From: an uncultured Acidilobus sp. JCHS
GTDB lineage: Archaea > Thermoproteota > Thermoprotei_A > Sulfolobales > Acidilobaceae
DNA: 64,000 nt
Assembly (NCBI GenBank): GCA_000495735.1
Contig: AYMD01000001.1
Location: forward strand, 207,231-271,230
Reading direction: 5' to 3'
Made by a program: the position numbers and the translations under genes. Shown here piece after piece: positions 17,337 through 25,883 of the stretch (position 1 is its first letter; every line of letters starts with the position of its first letter). The notes below the pieces were generated by a model. It made no database searches. It had not been told where the DNA came from and worked only from the letters and a program-made list of their open reading frames with translations.

Positions 17337-18350
17337 GTGCTTCAGGAGGCTATGATAGCCCTGACGGCCTCAGCCGTCTCCTTCGCCTCAGTCATGGTCA
17401 TGCTGCCCCCCTGGATCTCCGTGGCCTCCCAGAGGGGCCTGGTAGGGTATGATATGAATAAGCCCGACAGGAGGCCCGTGGCCGAGGCTGGGGGCCTGTG
17501 GGTCATAGTGGGCGCCTCCCTTGGGCTCCTCATAATGGAGGCCATAAACACCTTCGTGAACGGCTCCCTCTATAAGCCCGTCCCCGTGTTCTCCCTGGTC
17601 TCCCTCCTCATGCTGACCGGCCTCATAGGCCTACTTGACGACATCCTTGGGTGGAAGAAGGGCGTCCCCCAGTGGGTGAGGGTGCTCTCAACGATACCGG
17701 CGGCGCTGCCACTCATGATAGCCAAGTACAACGGCTACATAGTTCACGTGCCGCTCTACGGGGTCCTCTACCTGGGCCCCCTCTTCCCCCTGGTAGTGGT
17801 CCCAATAGGCGTCATGGGCGCCTCCAACGCCTACAACATGATGGCCGGCTACAACGGCCTTGAGGCAGGCATGGGGGTTGTCCTCCTTGCCTTCACGGCG
17901 GCCTTCGCTGCCGCCAAGGGGCTGTGGTTCACCGTCTACGCCTCCCTGGTGATGGCCGCGGCCCTGGCCGCGTTCCTAATTTACAACTGGTACCCAGCTA
18001 AGGCCTTCCCGGGGAACACCATGACGTACGCGGTGGGGGCGTACTACGCGGGCATAGTTGTCCTCGGCGACATAGCGGCGTTCGGCCTCTTCATGTACCT
18101 GCTCTACTACGTTGAGCTGGTCCTCTTCATAAGGGGCCTGGCCCACGGCGTCTACAAGGAGAACTTCGGCAGGGTCCAGCCTGACGGCTCCCTCCTCCCG
18201 CCCTACGAGAGGAGCTACAGCCTGACCCACCTCATGATAAGGCTTCAGAGGGCCCTTAGGGGGAGGGCCACAGAGAGGGGGGTGACCATAGGCCTCCTGG
18301 CGCTTCAGGCCCTCATCGGGGCCATCGCCCTTGCCCTCTTCCTCCACTAG
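17337..18350 (+). CDS. GPT-type polyprenyl-phosphate sugar-1-phosphate transferase (AglH-like)
   Basis: A 337-aa integral membrane enzyme of glycosyltransferase family 4. Signature motifs are MNKPDRRPVAEAGG (40-53), the catalytic LLDDILGWKKG (99-109, Asp101/102) and NAYNMMAGYNGLEAG (164-178). This pattern is closer to eukaryotic/archaeal DPAGT1-AglH than to bacterial MraY, so it probably transfers GlcNAc-1-phosphate to dolichyl phosphate, the first step of N-glycan assembly. The context (Alg13/14 fusion, GT2 enzymes) agrees. GTG start at 17337. Its stop shares a CTAG with the convergent acetyltransferase. Confidence 0.88.
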   Translation: MLQEAMIALTASAVSFASVMVMLPPWISVASQRGLVGYDMNKPDRRPVAEAGGLWVIVGASLGLLIMEAINTFVNGSLYKPVPVFSLVSLLMLTGLIGLLDDILGWKKGVPQWVRVLSTIPAALPLMIAKYNGYIVHVPLYGVLYLGPLFPLVVVPIGVMGASNAYNMMAGYNGLEAGMGVVLLAFTAAFAAAKGLWFTVYASLVMAAALAAFLIYNWYPAKAFPGNTMTYAVGAYYAGIVVLGDIAAFGLFMYLLYYVELVLFIRGLAHGVYKENFGRVQPDGSLLPPYERSYSLTHLMIRLQRALRGRATERGVTIGLLALQALIGAIALALFLH

Positions 18351-19021
18351 GCTCTCCTGAGCTCGTAGACTATGAGCTCCTCGGCCCCTGAGGAGCGCTC
18401 CCTTGAGAGCCTCCTATAGCCCTCGGCGTCCCCCCTGGCGAAGAAGGGGGGATCCGTGTCAAGGAGCAGGAGGCCCCTGCCCCCGTAGGCCTTCCCCCTG
18501 TACAGGCCTGAGGGCACCCAGGCCCAGCCGCTCATGACCCCTGGGACCCCCTCGAGGGAGGGGCTGACCTCGGCCAGCCCCAGCTCGGAGGCCATCTCGG
18601 CAGCCGCGGCCCTCCTGCCGTCGGAGAAGTAGACCCTGTCCACCTCCCTGAAGCCCAGGGCCAGGGCCAGGGCATTGGAGGGCACATTCCTCGCGCTCGC
18701 CATGACCCTGAAAACGCTGCCCCCTGAGGCCTCCATGGCGTAGAGGGCCAGCTGCCTGCCTATGCCCTTCCTCCTTATGTCCTGGCTCACGGCGATGCCC
18801 TCCAGCCACACTGCGTCGCCGACCTGCCTAACGTGTATAACTCCTACCGTCGAGCCGTAGGCGTCAACTGCCTTTATGAAGAGGCCCTCTGAAAGCCACC
18901 TCTCGAACAGGCCCTGGAGTCCCATAAGCTGAACCTCGGGGGCGGACCTGAGCAGCCTCTCGACGGCCTCCCTGTCCTCGGCCGTCACCCTCTCGAAGCT
19001 CACCTTGACCCTGGAGAGCAA
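18347..19021 (-). CDS. GNAT-family N-acetyltransferase
   Basis: A 224-aa protein with the acetyl-CoA pyrophosphate-binding motif VSQDIRRKGIGRQL (78-91) after the WLEGIAV strand, followed by NVPSNALALALGF, the usual NxxAxxLYxxxGF-like helix of GNATs. The C-terminal 90 residues form a second, unrecognised domain. Substrate unknown: a protein N-terminus, amino sugar or small amine are all possible. Its stop codon overlaps that of the GPT gene by four bases. TTG start at 19021. Confidence 0.75.
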   Translation of the reverse strand: MLSRVKVSFERVTAEDREAVERLLRSAPEVQLMGLQGLFERWLSEGLFIKAVDAYGSTVGVIHVRQVGDAVWLEGIAVSQDIRRKGIGRQLALYAMEASGGSVFRVMASARNVPSNALALALGFREVDRVYFSDGRRAAAAEMASELGLAEVSPSLEGVPGVMSGWAWVPSGLYRGKAYGGRGLLLLDTDPPFFARGDAEGYRRLSRERSSGAEELIVYELRRA

Positions 19022-19169
19022 GTCGCCGTCCCCTGTATCCCTTCTAGTTCAACTTCCTCCCCTTAGCTATATGTTTTTTATTAACCAAAATTCATATCGT
19101 GAAGCCCAGGGCGGCCGCCAGGAGTTAGGCTTATTAGGCTTGTATCGAATAAACGAGTCGGTGAGTCGA

Positions 19170-19418
19170 ATGGGCTGGTGGAGGTGGCGCGGCCCCTGGC
19201 CCGGACATGGGCCCTTCTCCTACCTGCCGCCCTGGGAGAGGCCGGGATGGGCGCTGGGAGGGTGGGCCCCGTACTGGCCTGGGCACGCCTACTACGACCC
19301 TGAGTCAGAGCGCAGGGCCCTGGAGGCCTACAGGCTTTACCTTGATGACCTCAGGTCATGGGTTGAGGAGGAGATAAAGAGGGTCGATAAGAGGCTCTCC
19401 GAGCTCAAGAGCTCTTGA
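19170..19418 (+). CDS. Small Trp/Pro/Gly-rich protein with C-terminal helix
   Basis: An 82-aa protein. The first 40 residues are aromatic and Pro/Gly-rich (MGWWRWRGPWPGHGPFSYLP and so on), and the rest is a charged amphipathic helix ending ...EEEIKRVDKRLSELKSS, probably coiled coil. Similar small archaeal proteins with a GPFSYLPPW motif are known, some filed under DUF5320-like names; the function is unknown. ATG at 19170 is chosen because GGTGAG at 19160-19165 is a well-placed ribosome-binding site; the longer frame to 19005 lacks one. The stop is followed by a T6 run (19421-19426). Confidence 0.6.
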   Translation: MGWWRWRGPWPGHGPFSYLPPWERPGWALGGWAPYWPGHAYYDPESERRALEAYRLYLDDLRSWVEEEIKRVDKRLSELKSS

Positions 19419-19546
19419 CTTTTTTGCTTAGGCCCTAGGCGCCCGCCGGCAGAACGGCGGGGACCGCGGCGACGCGTTTCAAGGCCCAGCACGGGGCTAT
19501 CCTTTTTTAAACCCCGAAAACCTCCTTAGCGGCGACGGGCACAGCC

Positions 19547-20824
19547 TTGTCAGCTATACAGGACGGCCAGCTGGTCACGACCTTTCAACAGTACCTCCAG
19601 AGCGTTCACATAGCCCTCAACACCTCAGCCGAGAAGGCCGTGATGGTCTATGCGGCCGGCAGCGCGCTGACGGTGGGGGTGGCACTGCTCGTTGAGCTCG
19701 TGATAATACTTCAGGGCCTACCAAGGGGCGAGGTCAGGAGGGCCCCAAGGGGCCTCCCAGCCAGGCCATTCATATCCGTCATAGTTCCGACGTACAGGGA
19801 GGGCGAGGGGCTCCTGAGGACCCTCAGGTCCCTCCTAAGCCAGGACTACCCAAAGTACCTCTACGAGGTGATAGTGGCCGGCGAGGCCGACGACCCGACC
19901 CTGCCACCTGCCCTCGAGGCCCTGGGGCTGAGGGCCGAGGACGGCTATGAGGCGAAGGTCAACGGGGTCACGGTCAGGGTCTCGCTGGGCCAGGCCAGGT
20001 CAGGCAAGCCGGCCGCCCTCAACAGGGCCGCCAGGCTTGCCAGGGGTGACGTAATAGGGGTCCTCGACGCTGACGGCGTGGCTCCCCCTGACATGTTGAG
20101 CAGGGCAGCGGCTGCCCTCGCCTCCGGCTATGAGGCTGTCCAGCTCCCACGGGAGGTCGAGGTGCCTGAGTGGGCAAGGAAGGGGGTCAGGCTGGCCTAC
20201 ATCAGGGGCCAGGCCGCAGAGATGAGGTTCTATAACAGGGTGTTGGCCCCCGCCCTCATGGGCTTCACGGGCTCTGCCTGGCTCACGGGCACGGGTTACT
20301 TCATATGGAGGTGGGCCCTCAGGGAGCTGGGAGGCTGGAACCCATATGCCCCCACAGAGGACCTGGACCTCTCCGTGAGGCTTTTGGCGTCAGGCTGGAG
20401 GGTGGCCTTCGTGGGCGGGAGGCCCATAACTGAGGCCCCGCTCACCTCACTTAAGGCCATGGTGAGGCAGAAGGAGAGGTGGGTCAGGGGCTCCCTCCTA
20501 GCGACGGCAGCCGCGGTCAGGGGCGTAAGGAGGACGTGGCCTCTCCTCCTGTTCTTCGTTATGCCCGCCTGGGGCTACCTACTGACGCCCTGGGTGGCGC
20601 TCCTTGCCCTGGCTGGCCTGAGCCCGGGCCTCGCCTTGTGGACCCTCGCCTGGAGCGCCGCGTGGCTTGTGCCTACGGTGATCTACTACGCGCTGGCCCT
20701 CAGGAAGGGCGGGAGGGCCGTCAGGCCCCTGCCCGCCTCTATAGCCATCTACCTCGTGGCAGGCCTCCTGGCCCTCCCCAAGCTTGCGTTCAACAGGTAC
20801 GAGTGGAGGGGGTCAAGGTCCTGA
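19547..20824 (+). CDS. Membrane-bound family 2 glycosyltransferase (cellulose-synthase-like)
   Basis: A 425-aa protein with an N-terminal membrane helix (about 25-55), a GT-A catalytic domain and three or four C-terminal helices. Catalytic motifs are ISVIVPTYREGEGLL, the DXD VLDADG (172-177), TEDLDLSVRL (about 270) and the acceptor-side QKERWVRGS (about 308), the QxxRW motif of processive and dolichol-using GT2 enzymes. It may extend or transport a glycan, or make a dolichyl-phosphate sugar. TTG start at 19547; a TATA-like TTTTTTAAA lies about 40 bases upstream. The 3' end overlaps the convergent epimerase by 35 bases. Confidence 0.85.
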   Translation: MSAIQDGQLVTTFQQYLQSVHIALNTSAEKAVMVYAAGSALTVGVALLVELVIILQGLPRGEVRRAPRGLPARPFISVIVPTYREGEGLLRTLRSLLSQDYPKYLYEVIVAGEADDPTLPPALEALGLRAEDGYEAKVNGVTVRVSLGQARSGKPAALNRAARLARGDVIGVLDADGVAPPDMLSRAAAALASGYEAVQLPREVEVPEWARKGVRLAYIRGQAAEMRFYNRVLAPALMGFTGSAWLTGTGYFIWRWALRELGGWNPYAPTEDLDLSVRLLASGWRVAFVGGRPITEAPLTSLKAMVRQKERWVRGSLLATAAAVRGVRRTWPLLLFFVMPAWGYLLTPWVALLALAGLSPGLALWTLAWSAAWLVPTVIYYALALRKGGRAVRPLPASIAIYLVAGLLALPKLAFNRYEWRGSRS

Positions 20825-21728
20825 GCCACTCATAGGTCCTCCTGAGGCCCTCCTCGAGGCTTACCGAGGGGGACCAGCCCAGGGCCTCCCTGGCGAGCCT
20901 GACGTCAGCTACGCTCCTCCCTATATCTCCTGGCCTGGGAGGGGCCCTCCTGGGCTCGAGCCTGACGCCGGTGACCCTGGAGACCAGGTCAAGGAGCACC
21001 ATGACGCTGGTCTCCCTGCCCGTTCCCACGTTGAAGACCCCCGTTGCCCTCCTCTCGGCGGCCCTCAGGAAGGCCTCAGCGACGTCAGCTACGAAGACGA
21101 AGTCCCTGGTGGCTGAGCCGTCGCCGTAGACCACAGGGGCCTCGCACCTGAGGGCGGCCGTGAGGAAGTTGTAGACAACGCTGGCGTAGGGGCCGGGCTT
21201 CATCCTTGGGCCATACACGTTGAACAGCCTGAGCGCTGAGGCCCTTATGCCGTGCTCGGCAGCCAGCGAGAAGGTCACTTGCTCCGCTGCCAGCTTGGAG
21301 ACGCCGTAGAGGCTTACGGGCCTAGTGGGCGAGGACTCCTTAAGGGGGAGCTCTGAGGGCTCCCCGTAGACCGCAGCGCTGCTGGCGAGCGCGAAGTAGG
21401 CGTCAAGCCTCCTCGCTAACTCAAGGACGTTGGCCGTGCCCACCACGTTGACCTCGAGGGCCCTGGCGGGGGACCTGCTGGCCTCAACAACGCTTGCGAC
21501 AGCTGCCAGGTGGGCTATGGCCACCTCCTCCCCTCTAGCGAGCTCTATGACCCTGCCCAGCTGCTTAGGCCTAGTTACGTCGGCCACCATTAGCTGGGCC
21601 CCCCTGGGCACGTTCATGGGGTCTCCAGAGGACAGGTCGTCAACTACTATTACCCTCTCGCCCCTTGACAGCGCAAGCTCGGCCACATGGCTCCCTATGA
21701 AGCCAGCGCCCCCCGTGACTACCAGCAA
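20790..21728 (-). CDS. NAD-dependent nucleotide-sugar epimerase (GalE-like)
   Basis: A 312-aa extended SDR enzyme. The NAD-binding GGAGFIGSH is at 6-14, LAAVASV at 74-80, catalytic Ser in ASSAAVYG (115-122) and the YGVSK Tyr141/Lys145 pair. DDLSSGD after strand 2 points to NAD(H) rather than NADP. The family interconverts UDP-sugars such as UDP-glucose/galactose or UDP-GlcNAc/GalNAc. It would supply precursors to the neighbouring glycosyltransferases. TTG start at 21728, directly downstream (9 bases) of the Alg14/13 gene on the same strand, so probably one operon. Confidence 0.88.
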   Translation of the reverse strand: MLVVTGGAGFIGSHVAELALSRGERVIVVDDLSSGDPMNVPRGAQLMVADVTRPKQLGRVIELARGEEVAIAHLAAVASVVEASRSPARALEVNVVGTANVLELARRLDAYFALASSAAVYGEPSELPLKESSPTRPVSLYGVSKLAAEQVTFSLAAEHGIRASALRLFNVYGPRMKPGPYASVVYNFLTAALRCEAPVVYGDGSATRDFVFVADVAEAFLRAAERRATGVFNVGTGRETSVMVLLDLVSRVTGVRLEPRRAPPRPGDIGRSVADVRLAREALGWSPSVSLEEGLRRTYEWLRTLTPSTRTC

Positions 21729-21737
21729 GGCGATCCC

Positions 21738-22718
21738 CTAACCCTTGGCCCAGGAGGATATTATCTGCGCCAGCCTCAAGGCCCCGTCCTCGCACTCCCT
21801 TGGCCTCATCCTAATGGCCTCCTCAATGGCCTCCAGAAGCCCCTCAGGGCTCACCCTCTTGGGGGGAAGGAAGGAGGCGCCGAGCCTCCTGGCCATCATC
21901 TCGGCCTCCCTCATCCTGACAGGGCTCCTCATCCAGACCCACTCAGGGTTGGGCGCCAGGACCGTGGGCTTGCCGTACTTGCAGGCCGCCTCAACGGCCG
22001 TCCTCCCGAAGTGGGTCACCACGACCCTGGCGCCGGCTATGAGCCTCTCCAGGTCTGGGTCGAAGCTGAAGGCCCTCCACCCTTTCATCCTGCTGTACGG
22101 CCCTGGGTCCACCCTGCCCGTCTGGATAACCACGTCTGTGAGGCCTGAGGCGGCGGCGGCGTCGAAGAGCCTCCTGTAGCCGTAGGTGCCGGCCGTTATC
22201 AGGACGTAGCCCTCGTCCCTGGGCTCGTAGGCCCTTCTCCCAAGCAGGGGCCCTACGACAACACCCTTCCTCGCGAAGGCCCTCTGCTCCTCCCACTGGA
22301 GGGCGACGAGCCTAGCTATGGGCGAGAGCGCCCTGAGGGCCCTGCTGGGCCCCAGGAACCTCTCGGTCGCCTCAACTATAACTACGTCCGAGCCCTTGGC
22401 CCAAGCCGCCAGGGCGGCCGCGACGCTGTGGCTGCTGCCGGTGGCTATAACTACGTCATAGCCCCTTGGCACTCTTGCCAGGGCCCTGAGGAGGGCGGCA
22501 GGGGCCCTGAGGAGCCCCACCGCCAGGCCCTCACCTGGCTCAAGGAACTTCGGCGTCCTGGCGATGACGGGGCCCAGCCCCCTGACCTTGCCCTCCGTCC
22601 AGCTGTCGCCCTCGGGCACAACGAAGGCCACCTCGACGCCGGCCTCGATGAGCCTCTCCGCCGCGGACACAGCGTGGCCCGTGTGGCCGCCGCCGCTGGC
22701 TACGACCAGGGCCCTCAA
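21738..22718 (-). CDS. Alg14-Alg13-type fused GlcNAc transferase
   Basis: A 326-aa GT-B enzyme. The N-terminal half resembles Alg14 (LVVASGGGHTGHAVSA at 4-19, then VIATGSSHSVAAALAAW), and the C-terminal half resembles Alg13/MurG (ITAGTYGY, then GARVVVTHFGRTAVEAACKY and GKPTVLAPNP). In eukaryotes Alg13 and Alg14 together add the second GlcNAc to dolichyl-PP-GlcNAc; here the order is Alg14 then Alg13 in one chain. Together with the GPT enzyme at 17337 it gives the first two steps of N-glycan assembly. TTG start at 22718. The gap upstream holds a tnpB remnant. Confidence 0.75.
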   Translation of the reverse strand: MRALVVASGGGHTGHAVSAAERLIEAGVEVAFVVPEGDSWTEGKVRGLGPVIARTPKFLEPGEGLAVGLLRAPAALLRALARVPRGYDVVIATGSSHSVAAALAAWAKGSDVVIVEATERFLGPSRALRALSPIARLVALQWEEQRAFARKGVVVGPLLGRRAYEPRDEGYVLITAGTYGYRRLFDAAAASGLTDVVIQTGRVDPGPYSRMKGWRAFSFDPDLERLIAGARVVVTHFGRTAVEAACKYGKPTVLAPNPEWVWMRSPVRMREAEMMARRLGASFLPPKRVSPEGLLEAIEEAIRMRPRECEDGALRLAQIISSWAKG

Positions 22719-23084
22719 GGTAACCGTTTGTCCCTATTGTCCCTAGGGGCTCATCCTCATTAATTTACATTTACCCGTTGCGCCTAGGGACTTCCACCTC
22801 GCCCACGAGGCCCTATCGGCGTGGGCTCATGGGCAGCTGTCAAGCACAACGGCACGGGCCCCCATCTACGGTTGCTTGGGGGCCTCATCGCTATCATCAC
22901 CCTCGCCCTTGGGGCAGCGCCCCCATCAGGCGAGGGGTCATCTGTGGGACCTTTTACAGATAGAACATAAAAGGTTTCCGTTGATGTGAAAGGGGGTCTA
23001 ACCCCAGGCCTCGCTTAACGAGTTCTCAGGGAGGCTCCCGAGCAGTTAACATATTAAACCCCTGTCACCCCTTCCCACAACAGC
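22719..23084. other. Intergenic region with tnpB remnant and importer promoter
   Basis: A 366-bp gap between divergent genes. It holds the second tnpB-tail remnant (22780-22992), and CATATTAAAC at about 23048-23057 is a good TATA box about 30 bases before the GTG at 23085. A/T-rich sequence at 22750-22775 probably serves as promoter for the Alg14-13 gene on the minus strand. Confidence 0.45.
22780..22992 (-). mobile_element. Degraded tnpB 3' end (IS200/IS605-type remnant), copy 2
   Basis: Nearly collinear with 7256-7470. On the minus strand it reads DDPSPDGGAAPRARVMIAMR, then passes through at least one frame change to end in GLVGEVEVPRRNG and a stop. The conserved tail ending, GPVGE(A/V)E(A/V)P, is shared with copy 1. 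The hairpin at 22900-22937 is identical in sequence to that of copy 1. Homology stops abruptly at the GCG(CC)TA end on the left in both copies, consistent with an element terminus. Confidence 0.5.
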
Positions 23085-25862
23085 GTGGTTCGCATGGACT
23101 CACGGCTCAGGGCCCTCCTAGTGGGGGCCTTGGTTATCGCTGTGTCACTGATCGTCCTAGCGCCTCTCTCAGCGCGCGCAGAGCAGGCCATGCAGCCAGT
23201 TAGCACGGTGATACTGAAGGGCTACGCGGGCTCGGACTCCGCAGGCATACAGGACTTCAAGGCGGGTCTCATAGCTTTCTACAACTACGCCATACCGCCC
23301 GCGAAGGTCGGCGCCCCTCCCCCTGGGAGCGTCGCCTACGAGATGCCCTCGACCTACTATGACGTCCTCCTGAACCCCGTGAAGTACGTGATGAGCCCCA
23401 CGGGCCAGGTGATGATAAACCCGTTCTACTACCAGAGCGTGAGGTTCGCAATTAACTACATACTTGACAGGGAGTACTTCGTCCAGAGCATACTCAACGG
23501 CTACGGCATACCGACCCTCACGGCCTACGGCGGCGAGTACGAGATGCTCACCACGTCAAACGTGACGGCCCAGTTCGCGAACGTAACCTACAACCCATCC
23601 TACGCCAACAAGACCATATATAAGACATTGACGGCCCACGGCTTCCAGTACATAAACGGGAAGTGGTACTACAACGGGAGCCCCGTGACGATATACGTCT
23701 TCGTCAGGACCGACACGACCGCTAGGTACACCTACGCCACGTTCCTGATAAGCCAGCTCCAGGACCTGGGCTTCACCGTAGTCCCGATCTACGGCGACCT
23801 GCTCAAGCAGATAACTATGATATACGGGATGCCGCCGAACGAGACGAGCTGGAGCGTGCTGGTGGAGGCCTGGGGAGCCACGTACGGCTACTTCGACTGG
23901 AGCCTGCCCGCCAGCTTCTACGGCGCCTTCTTCGGTAACCTGCCCGCCAGCGACGCCTACGGCACGGCCTGGGGCATCTGGAACACGACAAGCATGCAGG
24001 AGCCCCAGCTGACCCAGGAGCTCAACATAATCGATAACCTAAGTATCATACTAGCCTACAGCAACTTCACGAGCGCGGAGCAGTACTACAAGTACGTTAA
24101 CATAATAACCTACTACGGCATAGTGACGGCCATAAGGCTGGGCCTGGCCCAGGGCCTGGTGCCCATCTTCGTGAACAGCCAGATGGCGCAGGGCCTGATA
24201 CCCAACTTCATAGAGGGCCTGGTCACGCCGTTCAGCTACCTGACCGCCAAGGCGCCCAACGGGCAGCTGGTCATAGGGGTGAGGCACCTGGCCAGGGGTT
24301 CAATGAACCCCGTCGCCGGCTGGGTCGACGCCTATAGCGTGGCCACGGCCTCGGGCGTGTTCCTGCCCATAACCTATAGCATACCTGGCAACGGCTACCC
24401 CGTGCCCGTCGGCATAACCTACAAGCTCGTTAACATCAGCGTAAACGCGAGCATACCAGTGCCCACGTCGGCCCTCGTCTTCAACGCCACCTCCATGCAG
24501 GTTGGGCACGTGCCCCCTGGCACCTACGCCAAGGTTGACGTTATAGTTAACTTCGCCCCGCTGATGCAGCACGACAGGTTCGTCGACGGCCAGCCCATAA
24601 CCCTGGCCGACATCATCGAGCAGTACCTGTTGACCTGTAACGTGAGCCTGAACCCGAGCAGCCCGATCTATGACCCGGAGGCGGCCGCTGTCTACGCCCC
24701 AGACGTGCAGCTGATACTCGGCTTCAGGATAATCAACAGCACGGCCATAGAGATCTGGAGCAACAACTGGTGGTTCGACCCGAACGTCGCAGCCCTGGGC
24801 ACTATAGCTGACTTCATTGGGCCCCTCGGCTACGCCCTGCCAGGAGGAGGCATGATGCCGTGGCCGCTCTACGTGGCCATGTCCCAGGTGGTCGCCCACG
24901 GCCTTGCTGCCTGGAGCAGGGGCGTGGCCTCAGAGGAGCAGGTCCACTGGCTTGACCTGGTCAACCCGACCGACGTCGGCAACATACTGAAGTTCCTGCA
25001 GCAGGACGCTGCCTCGGCCTACATACCTGCGGGACTGCTGCAGGTGCAGCAGCTGAGCGGCGTCCAGCTGGTCAACAGCACGTTTGCGGTCCAGGCCTAC
25101 CAGGCCGCCATCAACTACATCAACACCTATGGCAACGCAGTCATAGGTGAGGGGCCGTTCATGCTGGTCTCCTACCAGCCGCCTCAGTACGCCAAGCTTG
25201 TGAGGAACCCGTACTTCAACGTCTCCGTACCCAGCGTCCTGGCCCTGCCGCCAATTATATACAGCGTGCACCTGAACCTGCCTCTGCTCGGCATGGTGCC
25301 GGCGGGCGGCACCCTGACGGGCACGGTCTACGGCACAGTTGACGGCACGAACCAGACCAGCACTCAGAGCGGGGTGTTCGTCATAGCCCAGTTCGTGAGC
25401 CCCGAGGGCGCTGTGCTGGCCCAGGAGAACGTAACGAGCGGGGCGGACGGAAGCTTCACCCTGACCGTGCCGAAGTCCCTGACGCCGGGCAGCTACTACG
25501 TGGTACTTTACGCCTACACGCCTGACAACATACTCCTTAACCCAGCTAAGTACACTATAACAGTCACACCCGTTACGACCACCACCACACCAACCACGAC
25601 CACCACCACACCAACCACGACCACCACCACGACCACAACAACGTCGTTGCCTACAGTGCCAACGATATCAATAACCTCCAGCATTCCGACCACCACACCA
25701 ACCACGACCACCACACCAACCACGACCACCACACCAACCACGACCACCACCACGACCACACCGGCTAAGCCGCCATCTGTTTCAACGACGCTTGTGGTGA
25801 CGGCCGTAGTTGTAGTAATAGTTATAATAGCTGCCGTGGCCCTCCTGGCCAGGAGAAAGTGA
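23085..25862 (+). CDS. ABC importer substrate-binding protein, membrane-anchored (oligopeptide/sugar family 5)
   Basis: A 925-aa protein with a signal peptide (ALLVGALVIAVSLIVLAPLS), a two-lobed family 5 solute-binding fold containing SVRFAINYILDREYFVQSI and later VRNPYFNV, a Thr-rich stalk (about 828-895) and a C-terminal helix VVTAVVVVIVIIAAVALLA followed by RRK. Signal, Ser/Thr stalk and membrane anchor are the hallmark of crenarchaeal oligopeptide-class binding proteins. It has about 20 sequons. First gene of an operon with two permeases. GTG 23085 or ATG 23094; both are within about 10 bases of the predicted transcript start. Peptide or oligosaccharide binding cannot be told apart. Confidence 0.88.
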   Translation: MVRMDSRLRALLVGALVIAVSLIVLAPLSARAEQAMQPVSTVILKGYAGSDSAGIQDFKAGLIAFYNYAIPPAKVGAPPPGSVAYEMPSTYYDVLLNPVKYVMSPTGQVMINPFYYQSVRFAINYILDREYFVQSILNGYGIPTLTAYGGEYEMLTTSNVTAQFANVTYNPSYANKTIYKTLTAHGFQYINGKWYYNGSPVTIYVFVRTDTTARYTYATFLISQLQDLGFTVVPIYGDLLKQITMIYGMPPNETSWSVLVEAWGATYGYFDWSLPASFYGAFFGNLPASDAYGTAWGIWNTTSMQEPQLTQELNIIDNLSIILAYSNFTSAEQYYKYVNIITYYGIVTAIRLGLAQGLVPIFVNSQMAQGLIPNFIEGLVTPFSYLTAKAPNGQLVIGVRHLARGSMNPVAGWVDAYSVATASGVFLPITYSIPGNGYPVPVGITYKLVNISVNASIPVPTSALVFNATSMQVGHVPPGTYAKVDVIVNFAPLMQHDRFVDGQPITLADIIEQYLLTCNVSLNPSSPIYDPEAAAVYAPDVQLILGFRIINSTAIEIWSNNWWFDPNVAALGTIADFIGPLGYALPGGGMMPWPLYVAMSQVVAHGLAAWSRGVASEEQVHWLDLVNPTDVGNILKFLQQDAASAYIPAGLLQVQQLSGVQLVNSTFAVQAYQAAINYINTYGNAVIGEGPFMLVSYQPPQYAKLVRNPYFNVSVPSVLALPPIIYSVHLNLPLLGMVPAGGTLTGTVYGTVDGTNQTSTQSGVFVIAQFVSPEGAVLAQENVTSGADGSFTLTVPKSLTPGSYYVVLYAYTPDNILLNPAKYTITVTPVTTTTTPTTTTTTPTTTTTTTTTTSLPTVPTISITSSIPTTTPTTTTTPTTTTTPTTTTTTTTPAKPPSVSTTLVVTAVVVVIVIIAAVALLARRK
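25560..25770 (+). repeat. Thr codon microsatellite (ACC/ACA/ACG tandem) in the binding-protein stalk
   Basis: Units such as CACCAACCACGACCAC recur many times, encoding poly-Thr with spaced Pro. The repeat forms the extended, probably O-glycosylated stalk between the binding domain and the membrane anchor. Such tracts expand and contract by slippage, so length may vary between strains. Confidence 0.8.
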
Positions 25863-25883
25863 ATGGCCAGGGGGGCGGGCTAA

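Noticed and set aside
25560-25770. CRISPR-like array of short repeats
   Set aside because: Repeats are in-frame Thr codons in the binding-protein stalk with no spacers.
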